Source: JBMNOI01 sp050942995 (GTDB lineage Bacteria; Chloroflexota; Anaerolineae; UBA1429). From it: a stretch of 28,902 bases of DNA. The stretch spans positions 1 through 28,902 of the forward strand of contig JBMNOI010000041.1 in NCBI GenBank assembly GCA_050942995.1, written 5' to 3'. This document shows positions 15,495 through 22,942 of the stretch, in pieces (position 1 is the stretch's first letter; every line of letters starts with the position of its first letter). The position numbers were made by a program, and so were the translations under genes. Under the pieces are notes generated by a model that saw only the letters and a program-made list of their open reading frames with translations, had not been told where the DNA came from and made no database searches.

Positions 15495-16535
15495 CTAGCG
15501 GCGCCGTACGATGGTGCGCAGCCCGGTCTGCAGCCGTTCGGCGAGGCCGATCCGTCGCCACCACTGCGTCAACGCAGGCGCCAGACCGCGTGGCAAAAAG
15601 ATCATGATACCGACCAGCAACAGGCCGTAGGCGATGATCTGATGTTCGCCCCCACCATGCCTGGTGAATAGCGGCATGACTTCACGTAACGCCAGGGTGA
15701 GCAGGATGACGGCCGCCGTACCAAAGGGCGCGCCCCAGATGCTGGCCATGCCGCCGACCGCCGCCATAAGCACCAGCCGGATGGATGACCCCATATCGGC
15801 GGCGCCGGGGCTGATAAAGGTGACATAATGTGCATAGAGGCTTCCGGCGACGCTGGCGTACACGGCGCTGATCGCCAGCGTTTGCAGTTTGTAGCGGCCC
15901 ACCTCGATCCCCAGGCTCTCGGCGGCGACTTGGCTATCGCGAATGGCACGCAGTGCCCGGCCAAAGCGCGATTCCACCAGATTCAGGGCGATGAGCAAGG
16001 AGAGCAGGCAAACGCCCCATACCAGATAATAGTAGGAGAGGTCGGTGCGCAGAACGAGACTTCCCAAAGCCAGCCTCGGAATGCCCGGCAGGCCGGAGGG
16101 GCCGCCGGTGACTTCTCGCCACTGGGTGAGGACGATATGGACGATGACGCCGAATGCGAGGGTGCCCATAACCAGATAGTGGCCGCGTAACCGAAAGATA
16201 GGCATGCCGATGGAATAGGCGATGAGACCCGTGCCGGCCGCCGTCAGGGGCATGGCCAGCCAGGGAGACCAGCCGTAGCGCGTGGTGAGCACCGCCGAGC
16301 CGTAGGCTCCCATTCCGAAAAAGGCGGCCTGGCCCAGGGAGATCTGCCCGGCATAGCCCATGAGCAGGCACAGGCCGATGACGATCATCGTGTTGATGCC
16401 GATGAGGATCAGGTTACTCAGCGCGTACGGGCTGGAGAAGACCAGCGGCAAAAGCGCCAGTGGAACGGCCAGGATCAGCACGCCGGCCAGATTGCGACGC
16501 CACGAACCGGGGGTACGAAGCAATGGGGCGCTCAT
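15495..16535 (-). CDS. livM: Branched-chain-amino-acid-type ABC transporter permease LivM
   Basis: This 346-residue integral membrane permease has about 9-10 hydrophobic helices. The conserved GYAGQISLGQAAFFGMGAY segment is the LivM hallmark, and RFGRALRAIRDSQVAAESLG is the cytoplasmic loop that contacts the ATPases. The ATG at 16535 (MSAPLLRTPG) is preceded by GCAGGAGG inside the end of livH and overlaps its stop as ATGA. The open frame extends another 211 codons upstream, but that part is antisense-like, low-complexity translation of livH in the wrong frame and is not part of the protein. Confidence 0.94.
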   Translation of the reverse strand: MSAPLLRTPGSWRRNLAGVLILAVPLALLPLVFSSPYALSNLILIGINTMIVIGLCLLMGYAGQISLGQAAFFGMGAYGSAVLTTRYGWSPWLAMPLTAAGTGLIAYSIGMPIFRLRGHYLVMGTLAFGVIVHIVLTQWREVTGGPSGLPGIPRLALGSLVLRTDLSYYYLVWGVCLLSLLIALNLVESRFGRALRAIRDSQVAAESLGIEVGRYKLQTLAISAVYASVAGSLYAHYVTFISPGAADMGSSIRLVLMAAVGGMASIWGAPFGTAAVILLTLALREVMPLFTRHGGGEHQIIAYGLLLVGIMIFLPRGLAPALTQWWRRIGLAERLQTGLRTIVRRR

Positions 16536-17419
16536 ACGCGCCTCCTGCGGAGCCTGTCCGCCAGCGGGATGGTGCGTACCAGCAGCACGATGAATAGCAC
16601 GATATAGGCGATGGCATCTTTGATGCCCGAGGCAAAGATGCTGGCGGCAAAGGCTTCCAGCAGTCCCAGGAGCAATCCACCCACCACGGCGGCCGGGGCG
16701 CTGACCAATCCGCCCATGATGGCGACGACGAACCCTTTCAGCCCCAGGGCGACGCCCATGTCGTAGGTGACCAGGGTGAGGGGGGCGATGACGATGCCGG
16801 CCACCGCCGAGAGTCCGGCGCCCATGGAATAGGCCAGCAAGGATATGGTCTCGACGTTGATGCCCGCCAGACGGGCGGCCCGGCGGTTGATGGAGCAGGC
16901 GCGCACCGACTTGCCCAGCAGGGTATGCTCGAAAAATAGGTAGAGAAGCACCAGCACCAGAGCGGCGGCGCCCATAATCCAGATCCGCTGGCGGCTGAGG
17001 ACGGCCCCCCATAGCGAGAGGGGGGCGCCGGGCGAAAACTCGGGCAGGGCGTAGGATGCGGTGCCCCACACCAGCAGGGCCAGGCCGCGCACGGCGATGG
17101 CCGTCCCGATGGTGATGATGATCAGCGCCACATCGGGGGCACGCCGCGCCGGATGGATGGTGCTGCACTGTATGACGGCGCCGATACCCATCACCAGCAA
17201 GACGGCGATAAACGCCGCGACGCCCAACGGCAGCCCGGCCTTGACCAGGACGATGGTCAGCATGGCGCCCAGCATGACGAACTCGCCCTGCGCCAGATTG
17301 ATGACGCCGGTGATGTTATAGATGGTGATGAGTCCCAGTGCGATCAGCACATAGATGCTGCCCGTACTGAGGCCCGACACGACGAGTTGTAGATAATCGC
17401 TCAAACCATATTGTGGCAT
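16532..17419 (-). CDS. livH: Branched-chain-amino-acid-type ABC transporter permease LivH
   Basis: This 295-residue permease is LivM's partner in the membrane channel. It starts MPQYGLSDYLQLVVSGLSTG and has the typical NITGVINLAQGEFVMLGAM segment, the ACSINRRAARLAGIN coupling loop and a helix-rich C-terminus (IAYIVLFIVLLVRTIPLADR). The length is normal. It starts 63 bases after the binding-protein stop and overlaps livM by four bases (ATGA). All five transporter parts are present and intact. Confidence 0.94.
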   Translation of the reverse strand: MPQYGLSDYLQLVVSGLSTGSIYVLIALGLITIYNITGVINLAQGEFVMLGAMLTIVLVKAGLPLGVAAFIAVLLVMGIGAVIQCSTIHPARRAPDVALIIITIGTAIAVRGLALLVWGTASYALPEFSPGAPLSLWGAVLSRQRIWIMGAAALVLVLLYLFFEHTLLGKSVRACSINRRAARLAGINVETISLLAYSMGAGLSAVAGIVIAPLTLVTYDMGVALGLKGFVVAIMGGLVSAPAAVVGGLLLGLLEAFAASIFASGIKDAIAYIVLFIVLLVRTIPLADRLRRRRV

Positions 17420-17482
17420 GGACAGGTTACGCCGTCGCTTTATTGATGATGCTCGTTATCTTGTCGGATTCCTCGATGGTCT

Positions 17483-18742
17483 CTACTGGCCGGCAGACCA
17501 GCTCTCCGGCGGGAAGTAGACCCACTCGCCGTTCTCGATGCGGGCCAGCACGACATCATCGGTGCTCAGGCCCACATGATCCTCGGCAGAAAAGTTGAAT
17601 GTGCCGTCTACTCCCACAAAGCCGCGGGTATTCTCGATGCCGTCGCGCACGGCGATTCGTTGCTCCTCGAGGTTCAGGCCCTCGGGCAACGTCTCCAGCA
17701 CGTTCAGGATGATATGCAGTGCATCCCAGGCGTGACCGGCAAAGGTGCAGGGCGGCTTTCCGCTGCTCTCGACATAATCGTGAACAAAGCGCTCCAGCAC
17801 CTCTTTTTGCGGATCATCGTCATCTAGGTGATCGGCGGCTACCAGCTTGCCCATGGGGAACACCACCCCCTCGACGTTCGAGGCGCCGGCCAGATCGATA
17901 AAGGTCTTCATAGCCACACCCGAATTGTGGATGAGAGGCAGATCCACACCCAGCTCGCGATACTGCTTGGTAAAGATGGCCGCCGCAGGGGGGATGGCGG
18001 TCACGAGCACCGCTTCGGCATCGCTGGCTTTGATCTTGATGATCTGAGCGGTCATGTCGGTGGCGGTGGCGTCAAAGGTGTCCTCCAGGACGATCTCGAT
18101 GCCCTCGGCTCGAGCCGTCTCCCGGATGGCCTCGGCGCCATCCTCACCGTATGAGTTATCCACATAGAGATTGGCGATGCGGGTGATGCCTAACGCCTTG
18201 GCATACCGTACCTGCCAGGGAGAGGTGTGCTCGTTGCTCTGGGCCACCTTGAACACCCAGTGACGCTCGGCAATCGGGTGGACGATGGCGCCGGAGGAGG
18301 CCATGGAGATGTTGGCAACTCCGGCCTCTTGCACCAGGGGAATGATCGCCATACTGTTGGGGCTGCTGGTGGTGCCCACAATGGCGACGGCCCGATCGTC
18401 GTTGATGAGCTTGCGTGCCAGGGTGATTGCGATATCCCCATCGCTCTCGGTATCATAGATGAGGATATTGACGGGGTGACGAATCCCGTCGGGGCCGATG
18501 ATGCCACCCTGGGCGTTGAGTTGCTCCTGAATCATCACGGCGACATCGCGTTCGGGCTCTCCCAGCGACGACGCCGGGCCCGATGCGGCCGTGAGAAAGC
18601 CGATGGTATAAGGGGTGCCCAGTTCGGCAGTGGACTCTTCTCCGGTTTGGGCGGAGGATTGAGGTGAACCCTGACAGCCGGAGACGGCCAGCAGGATAGA
18701 CAGGACGAGCAAGAGGTACAGGCTGCTTGAAAGGCGACGCAT
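17483..18742 (-). CDS. livJ: ABC transporter substrate-binding lipoprotein (LivJ/LivK-like)
   Basis: This 419-residue exported binding protein delivers its ligand to LivH/LivM. The signal peptide MRRLSSSLYLLLVLSILLAV ends in the lipobox VSGC, so Cys23 is lipidated and anchors it to the outer face of the membrane. A short linker rich in Ser/Gln/Glu follows, then the periplasmic-binding-protein type I fold (YTIGFLTAASGPASSLGEPE; VGTTSSPNSMAIIPLVQEAG; IANLYVDNSYGEDGAEAIRE). The ATG at 18742 has GGAGAGGAA upstream; an earlier in-frame start would add 43 residues in front of the signal peptide and is rejected. It is the first gene of the operon, behind a good promoter and a long leader. The ligand is unknown and could be a branched-chain or aromatic amino acid, or an aromatic acid, given the paaK genes downstream. 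Confidence 0.93.
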   Translation of the reverse strand: MRRLSSSLYLLLVLSILLAVSGCQGSPQSSAQTGEESTAELGTPYTIGFLTAASGPASSLGEPERDVAVMIQEQLNAQGGIIGPDGIRHPVNILIYDTESDGDIAITLARKLINDDRAVAIVGTTSSPNSMAIIPLVQEAGVANISMASSGAIVHPIAERHWVFKVAQSNEHTSPWQVRYAKALGITRIANLYVDNSYGEDGAEAIRETARAEGIEIVLEDTFDATATDMTAQIIKIKASDAEAVLVTAIPPAAAIFTKQYRELGVDLPLIHNSGVAMKTFIDLAGASNVEGVVFPMGKLVAADHLDDDDPQKEVLERFVHDYVESSGKPPCTFAGHAWDALHIILNVLETLPEGLNLEEQRIAVRDGIENTRGFVGVDGTFNFSAEDHVGLSTDDVVLARIENGEWVYFPPESWSAGQ

Positions 18743-18965
18743 GAGTTCCTCTCCAGATAGTGGTGTTCTGGTGGCGGGCCATTGCCGAGAACGATCCGTG
18801 CTCCGGTTCCCGAATGCCACTATCACAAGGAACCTCTCCCCCGAGAGGAGCCTCCAGCAGCCTGCCGGCACGATCAGGTGTGGTCACGACATCGTGACCG
18901 GTATGAGGTCGCGCCCTTGCGACACCGCGGACAGGAGATGCGGCGCCGCCCACAGGCGAAACGTT
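18743..18965 (-). promoter_or_regulatory. Long, structured 5' leader of the liv-paaK operon with an 18-bp palindrome
   Basis: From the promoter start (about 18965) to the livJ ATG there are some 220 untranslated bases. They hold a near-perfect palindrome at 18882-18899 (8-bp arms GGTCACGA/TCGTGACC, 2-base centre), a GC-rich hairpin CCTCTC/GAGAGG at 18833-18848 and a longer-range stem GGTTCC/GGAACC at 18805-18834. The last two overlap and could be alternatives. I do not recognise a known riboswitch. The palindrome could equally be a repressor operator. Confidence 0.45.
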
Positions 18966-18971
18966 GTCCTT

Positions 18972-18999
18972 ATGATATGCGAGAGCGGTGGCGTGTCAA
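18972..18999 (-). promoter_or_regulatory. Promoter of the liv-paaK-ACT operon
   Basis: On the minus strand a perfect TTGACA (18994-18999) is followed, after a 16-base spacer, by TATCAT (18972-18977, 5/6). It is nearly back-to-back with the plus-strand promoter at 19031. Confidence 0.65.
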
Positions 19000-19030
19000 C
19001 TCTTGGATTGTCGGGTTCGATTACGCACGC

Positions 19031-19059
19031 TTGACGCGCTTTTGGCACCGGCGTACTAT
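19031..19059 (+). promoter_or_regulatory. Candidate promoter for the HdeD-like gene
   Basis: TTGACG (19031-19036, 5/6), a 17-base spacer and TACTAT (19054-19059, 4/6). It would leave a leader of about 300 bases (19066-19362) in which I see no gene, only scattered short hairpins. Confidence 0.45.
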
Positions 19060-19362
19060 TCCGGTGATTATCCGATATATCCTCAACGATGGGCATGAGC
19101 GAATGCCTTGCACCGATCGGACCCTCGACGCCGGCCGCCTTTGCATTTCTCCCTTTCCTCGCGCCAGACCCGACATCTGCTCTCCCGAAATCAACGGGGC
19201 GGAGCAGGCGCCGTCACCGCGCATCGGCTCTCGATCACCACTCCGGCATTTACGGGGAAAGGGCTCTTTACCGTCCGTACCTGCACTGATCATGCCCCCG
19301 GCAGGGCCGGAAAATGGGGCTGTGGAAGCGCCCTCAAGCGGGCGATATCAGGGGAGGTTCTA

Positions 19363-19929
19363 ATGGCAGGCTCGAGAACAGATGGAAGCCGTCGGATGTT
19401 GGATACCTGGTGGGCGCTGCTCATCCAGGGAATAGCGGCCATCATCATCGGAGCGATCGTTTTGCTCACGACCGCGCTCTCCAGCGTGGTTCTGCTGCAG
19501 ATCCTGGGCTGGTACTGGTTGATCGTCGGTGTATTGCGCGCAGTGGGCGGAGCCGGTGGCGAAACCCGCTCCACGCAACGGCTGGTGATAGGCGGCCTGG
19601 GCATCATCGTCGGATTGGCCGCTGTGATCTATCCGCTATGGAGCGCCATTGCTCTGCCGACGGTGATTCTGGTGCTGATCGGCGTCTATGGCATGGTGGA
19701 GGGATTATGGTCTCTGTATCGGGCGTACAATCGGAAGCAGGCCATTCTGGGCGTACTCGGCGTGTTGAGCCTGGCGCTGGGTATTCTCCTGATTCTCGCG
19801 CCCTCCTCACCCCTGGCCATACTCACCAATACCCTCGGCCTGGTAGCGTTGCTCGGAGGCATCATCGCTGTGGCGCTGGCGTTGTTGCGGCGCAGCAGGG
19901 AGCGGACGCCGGGTGATCGTGCCCTGTAG
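19363..19929 (+). CDS. HdeD-like (DUF308) membrane protein
   Basis: This 188-residue integral membrane protein has six hydrophobic helices in three pairs: WWALLIQGIAAIIIGAIVLL, VVLLQILGWYWLIVGVLRAV, LVIGGLGIIVGLAAVIYPLW, LPTVILVLIGVYGMVEGLW, AILGVLGVLSLALGILLIL and TNTLGLVALLGGIIAVALAL. This is the HdeD/DUF308 layout. E. coli HdeD is linked to acid resistance at high cell density, but the molecular function of the family is not established. The ATG at 19363 follows GGGGAGG, and the longer in-frame starts upstream give unlikely Arg/Pro-rich translation. It is monocistronic, with only a basic cytoplasmic tail after the last helix (RRSRERTPGDRAL). Confidence 0.85.
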   Translation: MAGSRTDGSRRMLDTWWALLIQGIAAIIIGAIVLLTTALSSVVLLQILGWYWLIVGVLRAVGGAGGETRSTQRLVIGGLGIIVGLAAVIYPLWSAIALPTVILVLIGVYGMVEGLWSLYRAYNRKQAILGVLGVLSLALGILLILAPSSPLAILTNTLGLVALLGGIIAVALALLRRSRERTPGDRAL

Positions 19930-20232
19930 GTGAGCGATACCTTCCCGCTCTGCCTTGCAGGCGGGCATACCGTGCATCATCGATCATTGTTGGGACGGCG
20001 TTTCCCCTTCACGCAGCAAGGGGGCTTGTTACCCGCCGCCGGGGCGATAGAAGCGCGTCATCCTTGCGAATATCTACAGCGAGGATGTCGCGCTTTATTG
20101 ATTCGAGTATTTTTGTTATTTTTTATGTAAATAAATAATTTTCACAATATATAACCAATTTTACTATAACACGATCTGCATAATGATGCTAAATTACCCT
20201 AGATCATTCCCATTAATTTAGATGCAAATATA
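19930..20232. other. Intergenic region turning into an AT-rich block
   Basis: From 19930 to about 20090 the sequence is GC-rich like the rest and holds no convincing gene. From about 20095 to 20310 it becomes strikingly AT-rich (by eye near three quarters A+T), unlike any other part of the window. No ORF, tRNA or insertion-sequence end was recognised in it. Confidence 0.6.
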
Positions 20233-20261
20233 TTGACTTTAATTCAATAATATCATACAAA
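20233..20261 (+). promoter_or_regulatory. Candidate promoter for the broken propeller gene
   Basis: TTGACT (20233-20238), a 17-base spacer and TACAAA (20256-20261) lie in an AT-rich context that could act as an UP element. AAAGGAG at 20297-20303 is an ideal ribosome-binding site for the ATG at 20311. Confidence 0.45.
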
Positions 20262-20310
20262 AGCATGTTATTAAAACAGTTAGCAAGCATTTCTTCAAAG
20301 GAGACATACC

Positions 20311-21783
20311 ATGCCAAGGCGCTATTCGTTTGTAATTGTCATTATGTCTCTAATATCCGTTTTTTTTCTTTTACATGCTGATTACTTCGGCGATGGGGCG
20401 TGTCGGTCGGGAGAGGGAGCCGGAGGACCGGCTGGCGGCATATCCCCATCCGGATACATCGACGGCTACCCCGACCCCCACGCCACTAGACGCCTATCCG
20501 GCGCCGGACCCGGAGAGAGTGGATGAGCCGACGCCGCTGCCTTCGATGACCTTTACCCTGGGACCTGATGATATGACGGCAGTTGCGATTGCCCGTGAGT
20601 TTCTGTCGCGAACGCCATCTCCCTCCCCCACGGCCGGCCCGCCGACGGCGACGCCACTGCCCCCTTTGCGTGCCGAACTGGACACGCTGCTCTATGGCGT
20701 GACGGAGAACGGGATGCCGGTGCTCTATCTCCAGCAATTCGATGCGCGTGGCGAGGCGGTGGGACCCCGGTATGCCGTCGCGGCCCCGGCAGCCTGGCTT
20801 ACTCAGGGGTATGCCCAATCGATGATCAGAGGATTATGGCCGTCGCCCGACGGACGGAGAGTGGCGGTGAGTTGGTCGTATGGCCTGGGCCTCTTTGTAT
20901 CGATCTCGATGTTGACTCGGGGCGTATGGATCCTCTGTTGCACAATCGTCATTCGAGTCTACAGATCGAGTTCTTAACCTGGTCTCCCGATGGCCACAGT
21001 GTACTGGTGTATGGTTTCGACGGCCCTGAATGGGCCGAGACGCTATGGAGGATCGATCTAGAGACGGGCGAATGTGTCGCCATGCGTCGAAATGTGATGC
21101 TGGTACAGAGCGCCTCGTATTCCCCGGATGGCGACGAGTTTGCCTACGCATACAAGGATCCCGCCACCGATATTAGCCGGTTGTTGCTCACTCGAGCCGA
21201 CGGAACGGACGAGAGGCTGCTGTACCAGGTGGAGGGGTGACACATCCGGCACGTGCGCTGGTCACCGGATGGTGAGTGGATCGCTTTTTCTGTATTTGAT
21301 TATCCCAGGGTGCGCCTTTTTGATGACGGTGAGATGTGGCTGATCCGACCCGATGGCAGTGATGCGCGGCCTATCGGCACTATGGTCACATCACGTTATT
21401 TCCACGCCTCCTTTCATCCGCTATGGGATATCACGGGCGAGCGCCTCTACTTTATCTCCCCGATGTTGGGTGATGTGTCAGGTGTAGAGGGCTATGCGAA
21501 TCTTGACACGCGCCTGATGGTCTACACACCCGCGACGGGCGATGTGCAGCCGATGGATCTGTCCGAGGGGCAAACGCCGCTGCTCCTCACGCTGGCGCCC
21601 GACGGGGAGGAGGTGTCGGCCGTGGCGCTGGACGAGGCACGCGTAGAGTACGATCTGGTCGTGGTCGGGCGGGATGGCAGCGTGCAGCGCCGCTCGCCTG
21701 ACGGAGAGGTCGCCCGCCTTGTGGCGGAGGACAGGCTCCCGCCCCTGGCCGTTTGGCTGCCACGCCGGGATATGAAGGAGTAA
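20311..21783 (+). pseudogene. Exported TolB/WD40-like beta-propeller protein, broken by two frameshifts and a stop
   Basis: Read across the lesions this is one protein of about 490 residues. It has an N-terminal signal peptide or anchor (MPRRYSFVIVIMSLISV), a Thr/Pro-rich linker (TATPTPTPLDAYPAP), then repeated propeller blades marked by SPDG motifs (LWPSPDGRRVAVSW, LTWSPDGHSVLVYG, ASYSPDGDEFAYAY, VRWSPDGEWIAFSV). Lesion 1: reading passes from the ATG frame to the next frame at a run of eight T (20360-20367); one T fewer would restore it. Lesion 2: a shift back near 20885-20905, between SYGLGL and CIDLDVDSG. Lesion 3: an in-frame TGA at 21238-21240 between QVEG and HIRHVRWSPDG. Promoter and ribosome-binding site look intact, so decay is recent or the shifts are sequence errors. 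It is 6 bases from the peptidase gene, so the two form an operon. Propellers of this kind usually bind proteins or glycans outside the cell. Confidence 0.85.
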
Positions 21784-21789
21784 AGGGCG

Positions 21790-21932
21790 ATGACCAACAG
21801 ATGCCGTCCATACCTGAGCGTGCTCTTCGCATTAGCCTTTATCCTTTTTGGGGCGGATGAGTCGGTGGTCCAGGCCGAGGCCAGAATCGGTCTGCGCCAC
21901 CCATTGGGGGGGATCCGCGCATCACCTCCTAT
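21790..21932 (+). pseudogene. Signal-peptide start of the M23 peptidase gene, out of frame with the rest
   Basis: The ATG at 21790, with AAGGAG 9 bases upstream, opens MTNRCRPYLSVLFALAFILF and ends in a probable signal-peptidase site (VVQAEA). The frame reaches a run of seven G (21906-21912) and then diverges from the peptidase frame. With eight G the reading HPLGG-DPRITSYVDHQ would join smoothly, giving a 356-residue secreted protein. As sequenced it stops at 21975 after 61 residues. Confidence 0.8.
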
Positions 21933-22859
21933 GTGGATCATCAACGTCCTGACTATAGCAAAGATGGCAGCATGATCGTATATAATGGCGAGATGACTCC
22001 GGATTGTGGCTCTTCGTGCCGGCCCTACTGCTACGATGGGCACCCGGGCATCGACTATTCCGTCGCGTATGTTCCCGTTTTCGCTGCGGCAGGTGGGGTA
22101 ATCATCCAGAGAGAATATATAGGAGGTTATGGCGAAACAGTAAAAATAAGCCATGGTAATGGCTGGGAAACATGGTACGCCCATCTGTCAGCTTATGAGC
22201 CGGGCATTGTGGTGGGGATGCAGGTAACTCGAGGACAAAAGATCGCTACCAGTGGGAATACTGGCCAATCTTCAGGCCCGCATCTCCACTTCGAAGTTCG
22301 ATATAACGGCCAACCCACCGACCCCTTTGGCCGGGCCGGCTCGGGGATCGATCCGTTATACTATTCGATGGGAAGAGCTGCAACCTGTCTCTGGACAGAT
22401 GGTCAGTGTGGTCATGTAGTCGTCGATGAGAACACCGGTAGATTCCAGACAAACTTTGGCGGCGGAAATACTCACTGTACAGGGTATAGTTACAGCATGT
22501 TCTACGTGCCTAATCGTCAGAGCAGCGTTCAATACTGGGGATATTGGAATCCCGGCCTGAGACATTCCGGTCCCTATGCTGTTTACGCTCATATCCCCTC
22601 GGTAAATGCTACGACAGGTAATGCAGGCTATCGCATACACCATACCAGTGGCATATCTGTCTCTTGGAGATCACAGGCGGCCTATTATAACGAGTGGATA
22701 TATCTAGGATCGTTCGAATTCGCTGCAGGGACAGGCCACTGGGTCCGGTTGGAAGATTTGACATATGAAGATCAGGCTACCAAAGTGGGGTTTGATGCGA
22801 TCAGGTTTGTGCAACATCGGATTTACGTGCCTTTCGTTGCTCGAAACACGCTCAATTGA
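21933..22859 (+). CDS. M23 (LytM-type) metallopeptidase with golvesin-like C-terminal domain, severed from its signal peptide
   Basis: The open frame has 308 residues from this ATG. It is really the body of the gene starting at 21790, and the frame opens at 21861. The M23 peptidase domain covers about residues 30-135. The zinc ligands are present: HPGID (His37, Asp41) and HLH (His117, His119), with a catalytic-type His84 in WYAHLS. M23 enzymes cut peptide cross-links of cell wall peptidoglycan or act as secreted endopeptidases. Three Cys (25, 29, 33) precede the first His. The second domain, about 160-290 (YAVYAHIPSVNATTGNAGYRIHH, then WIYLGSFEFAAG, then KVGFDAIRFV), fits the golvesin/xanthan-lyase carbohydrate-binding-like fold. 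The tail IYVPFVAR resembles the C-termini of many exported Chloroflexota proteins. No good ribosome-binding site precedes ATG 21933. Base composition is lower in G+C than its neighbours. Confidence 0.85.
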   Translation: MDHQRPDYSKDGSMIVYNGEMTPDCGSSCRPYCYDGHPGIDYSVAYVPVFAAAGGVIIQREYIGGYGETVKISHGNGWETWYAHLSAYEPGIVVGMQVTRGQKIATSGNTGQSSGPHLHFEVRYNGQPTDPFGRAGSGIDPLYYSMGRAATCLWTDGQCGHVVVDENTGRFQTNFGGGNTHCTGYSYSMFYVPNRQSSVQYWGYWNPGLRHSGPYAVYAHIPSVNATTGNAGYRIHHTSGISVSWRSQAAYYNEWIYLGSFEFAAGTGHWVRLEDLTYEDQATKVGFDAIRFVQHRIYVPFVARNTLN

Positions 22860-22893
22860 AACCTTCGGTAAGCAAAATCGGAATTGAACATCA

Positions 22894-22922
22894 TTGACAC
22901 ACCGGCTTCTATATGCTAGAAT
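22894..22922 (+). promoter_or_regulatory. Strong promoter of the trp operon
   Basis: A perfect TTGACA (22894-22899), a 17-base spacer and TAGAAT (22917-22922, 5/6). Transcription would start near 22929, just ahead of the T-box stem I. Confidence 0.8.
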
Positions 22923-22942
22923 GGCCGCAACCGAAAATGCAA

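Noticed and set aside
16536..17168. N-terminal extension of LivM by 211 residues
   Set aside because: It lies inside livH in another frame and gives repetitive Arg/Gly/His-rich translation; MSAPLL at 16535 with its ATGA overlap is the normal start.
19066..19362. A small coding gene or riboswitch in the HdeD leader
   Set aside because: Short frames here lack ribosome-binding sites and have Pro/Arg/Ser-rich translation; no known riboswitch core was recognised.
20360..20367. Programmed ribosomal frameshifting at the T8 run
   Set aside because: A slippery run alone could allow it, but there is no downstream stimulatory structure that I can see, and the same gene has a second frameshift and a TGA. 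Decay, slippage variation or sequence error explains more.
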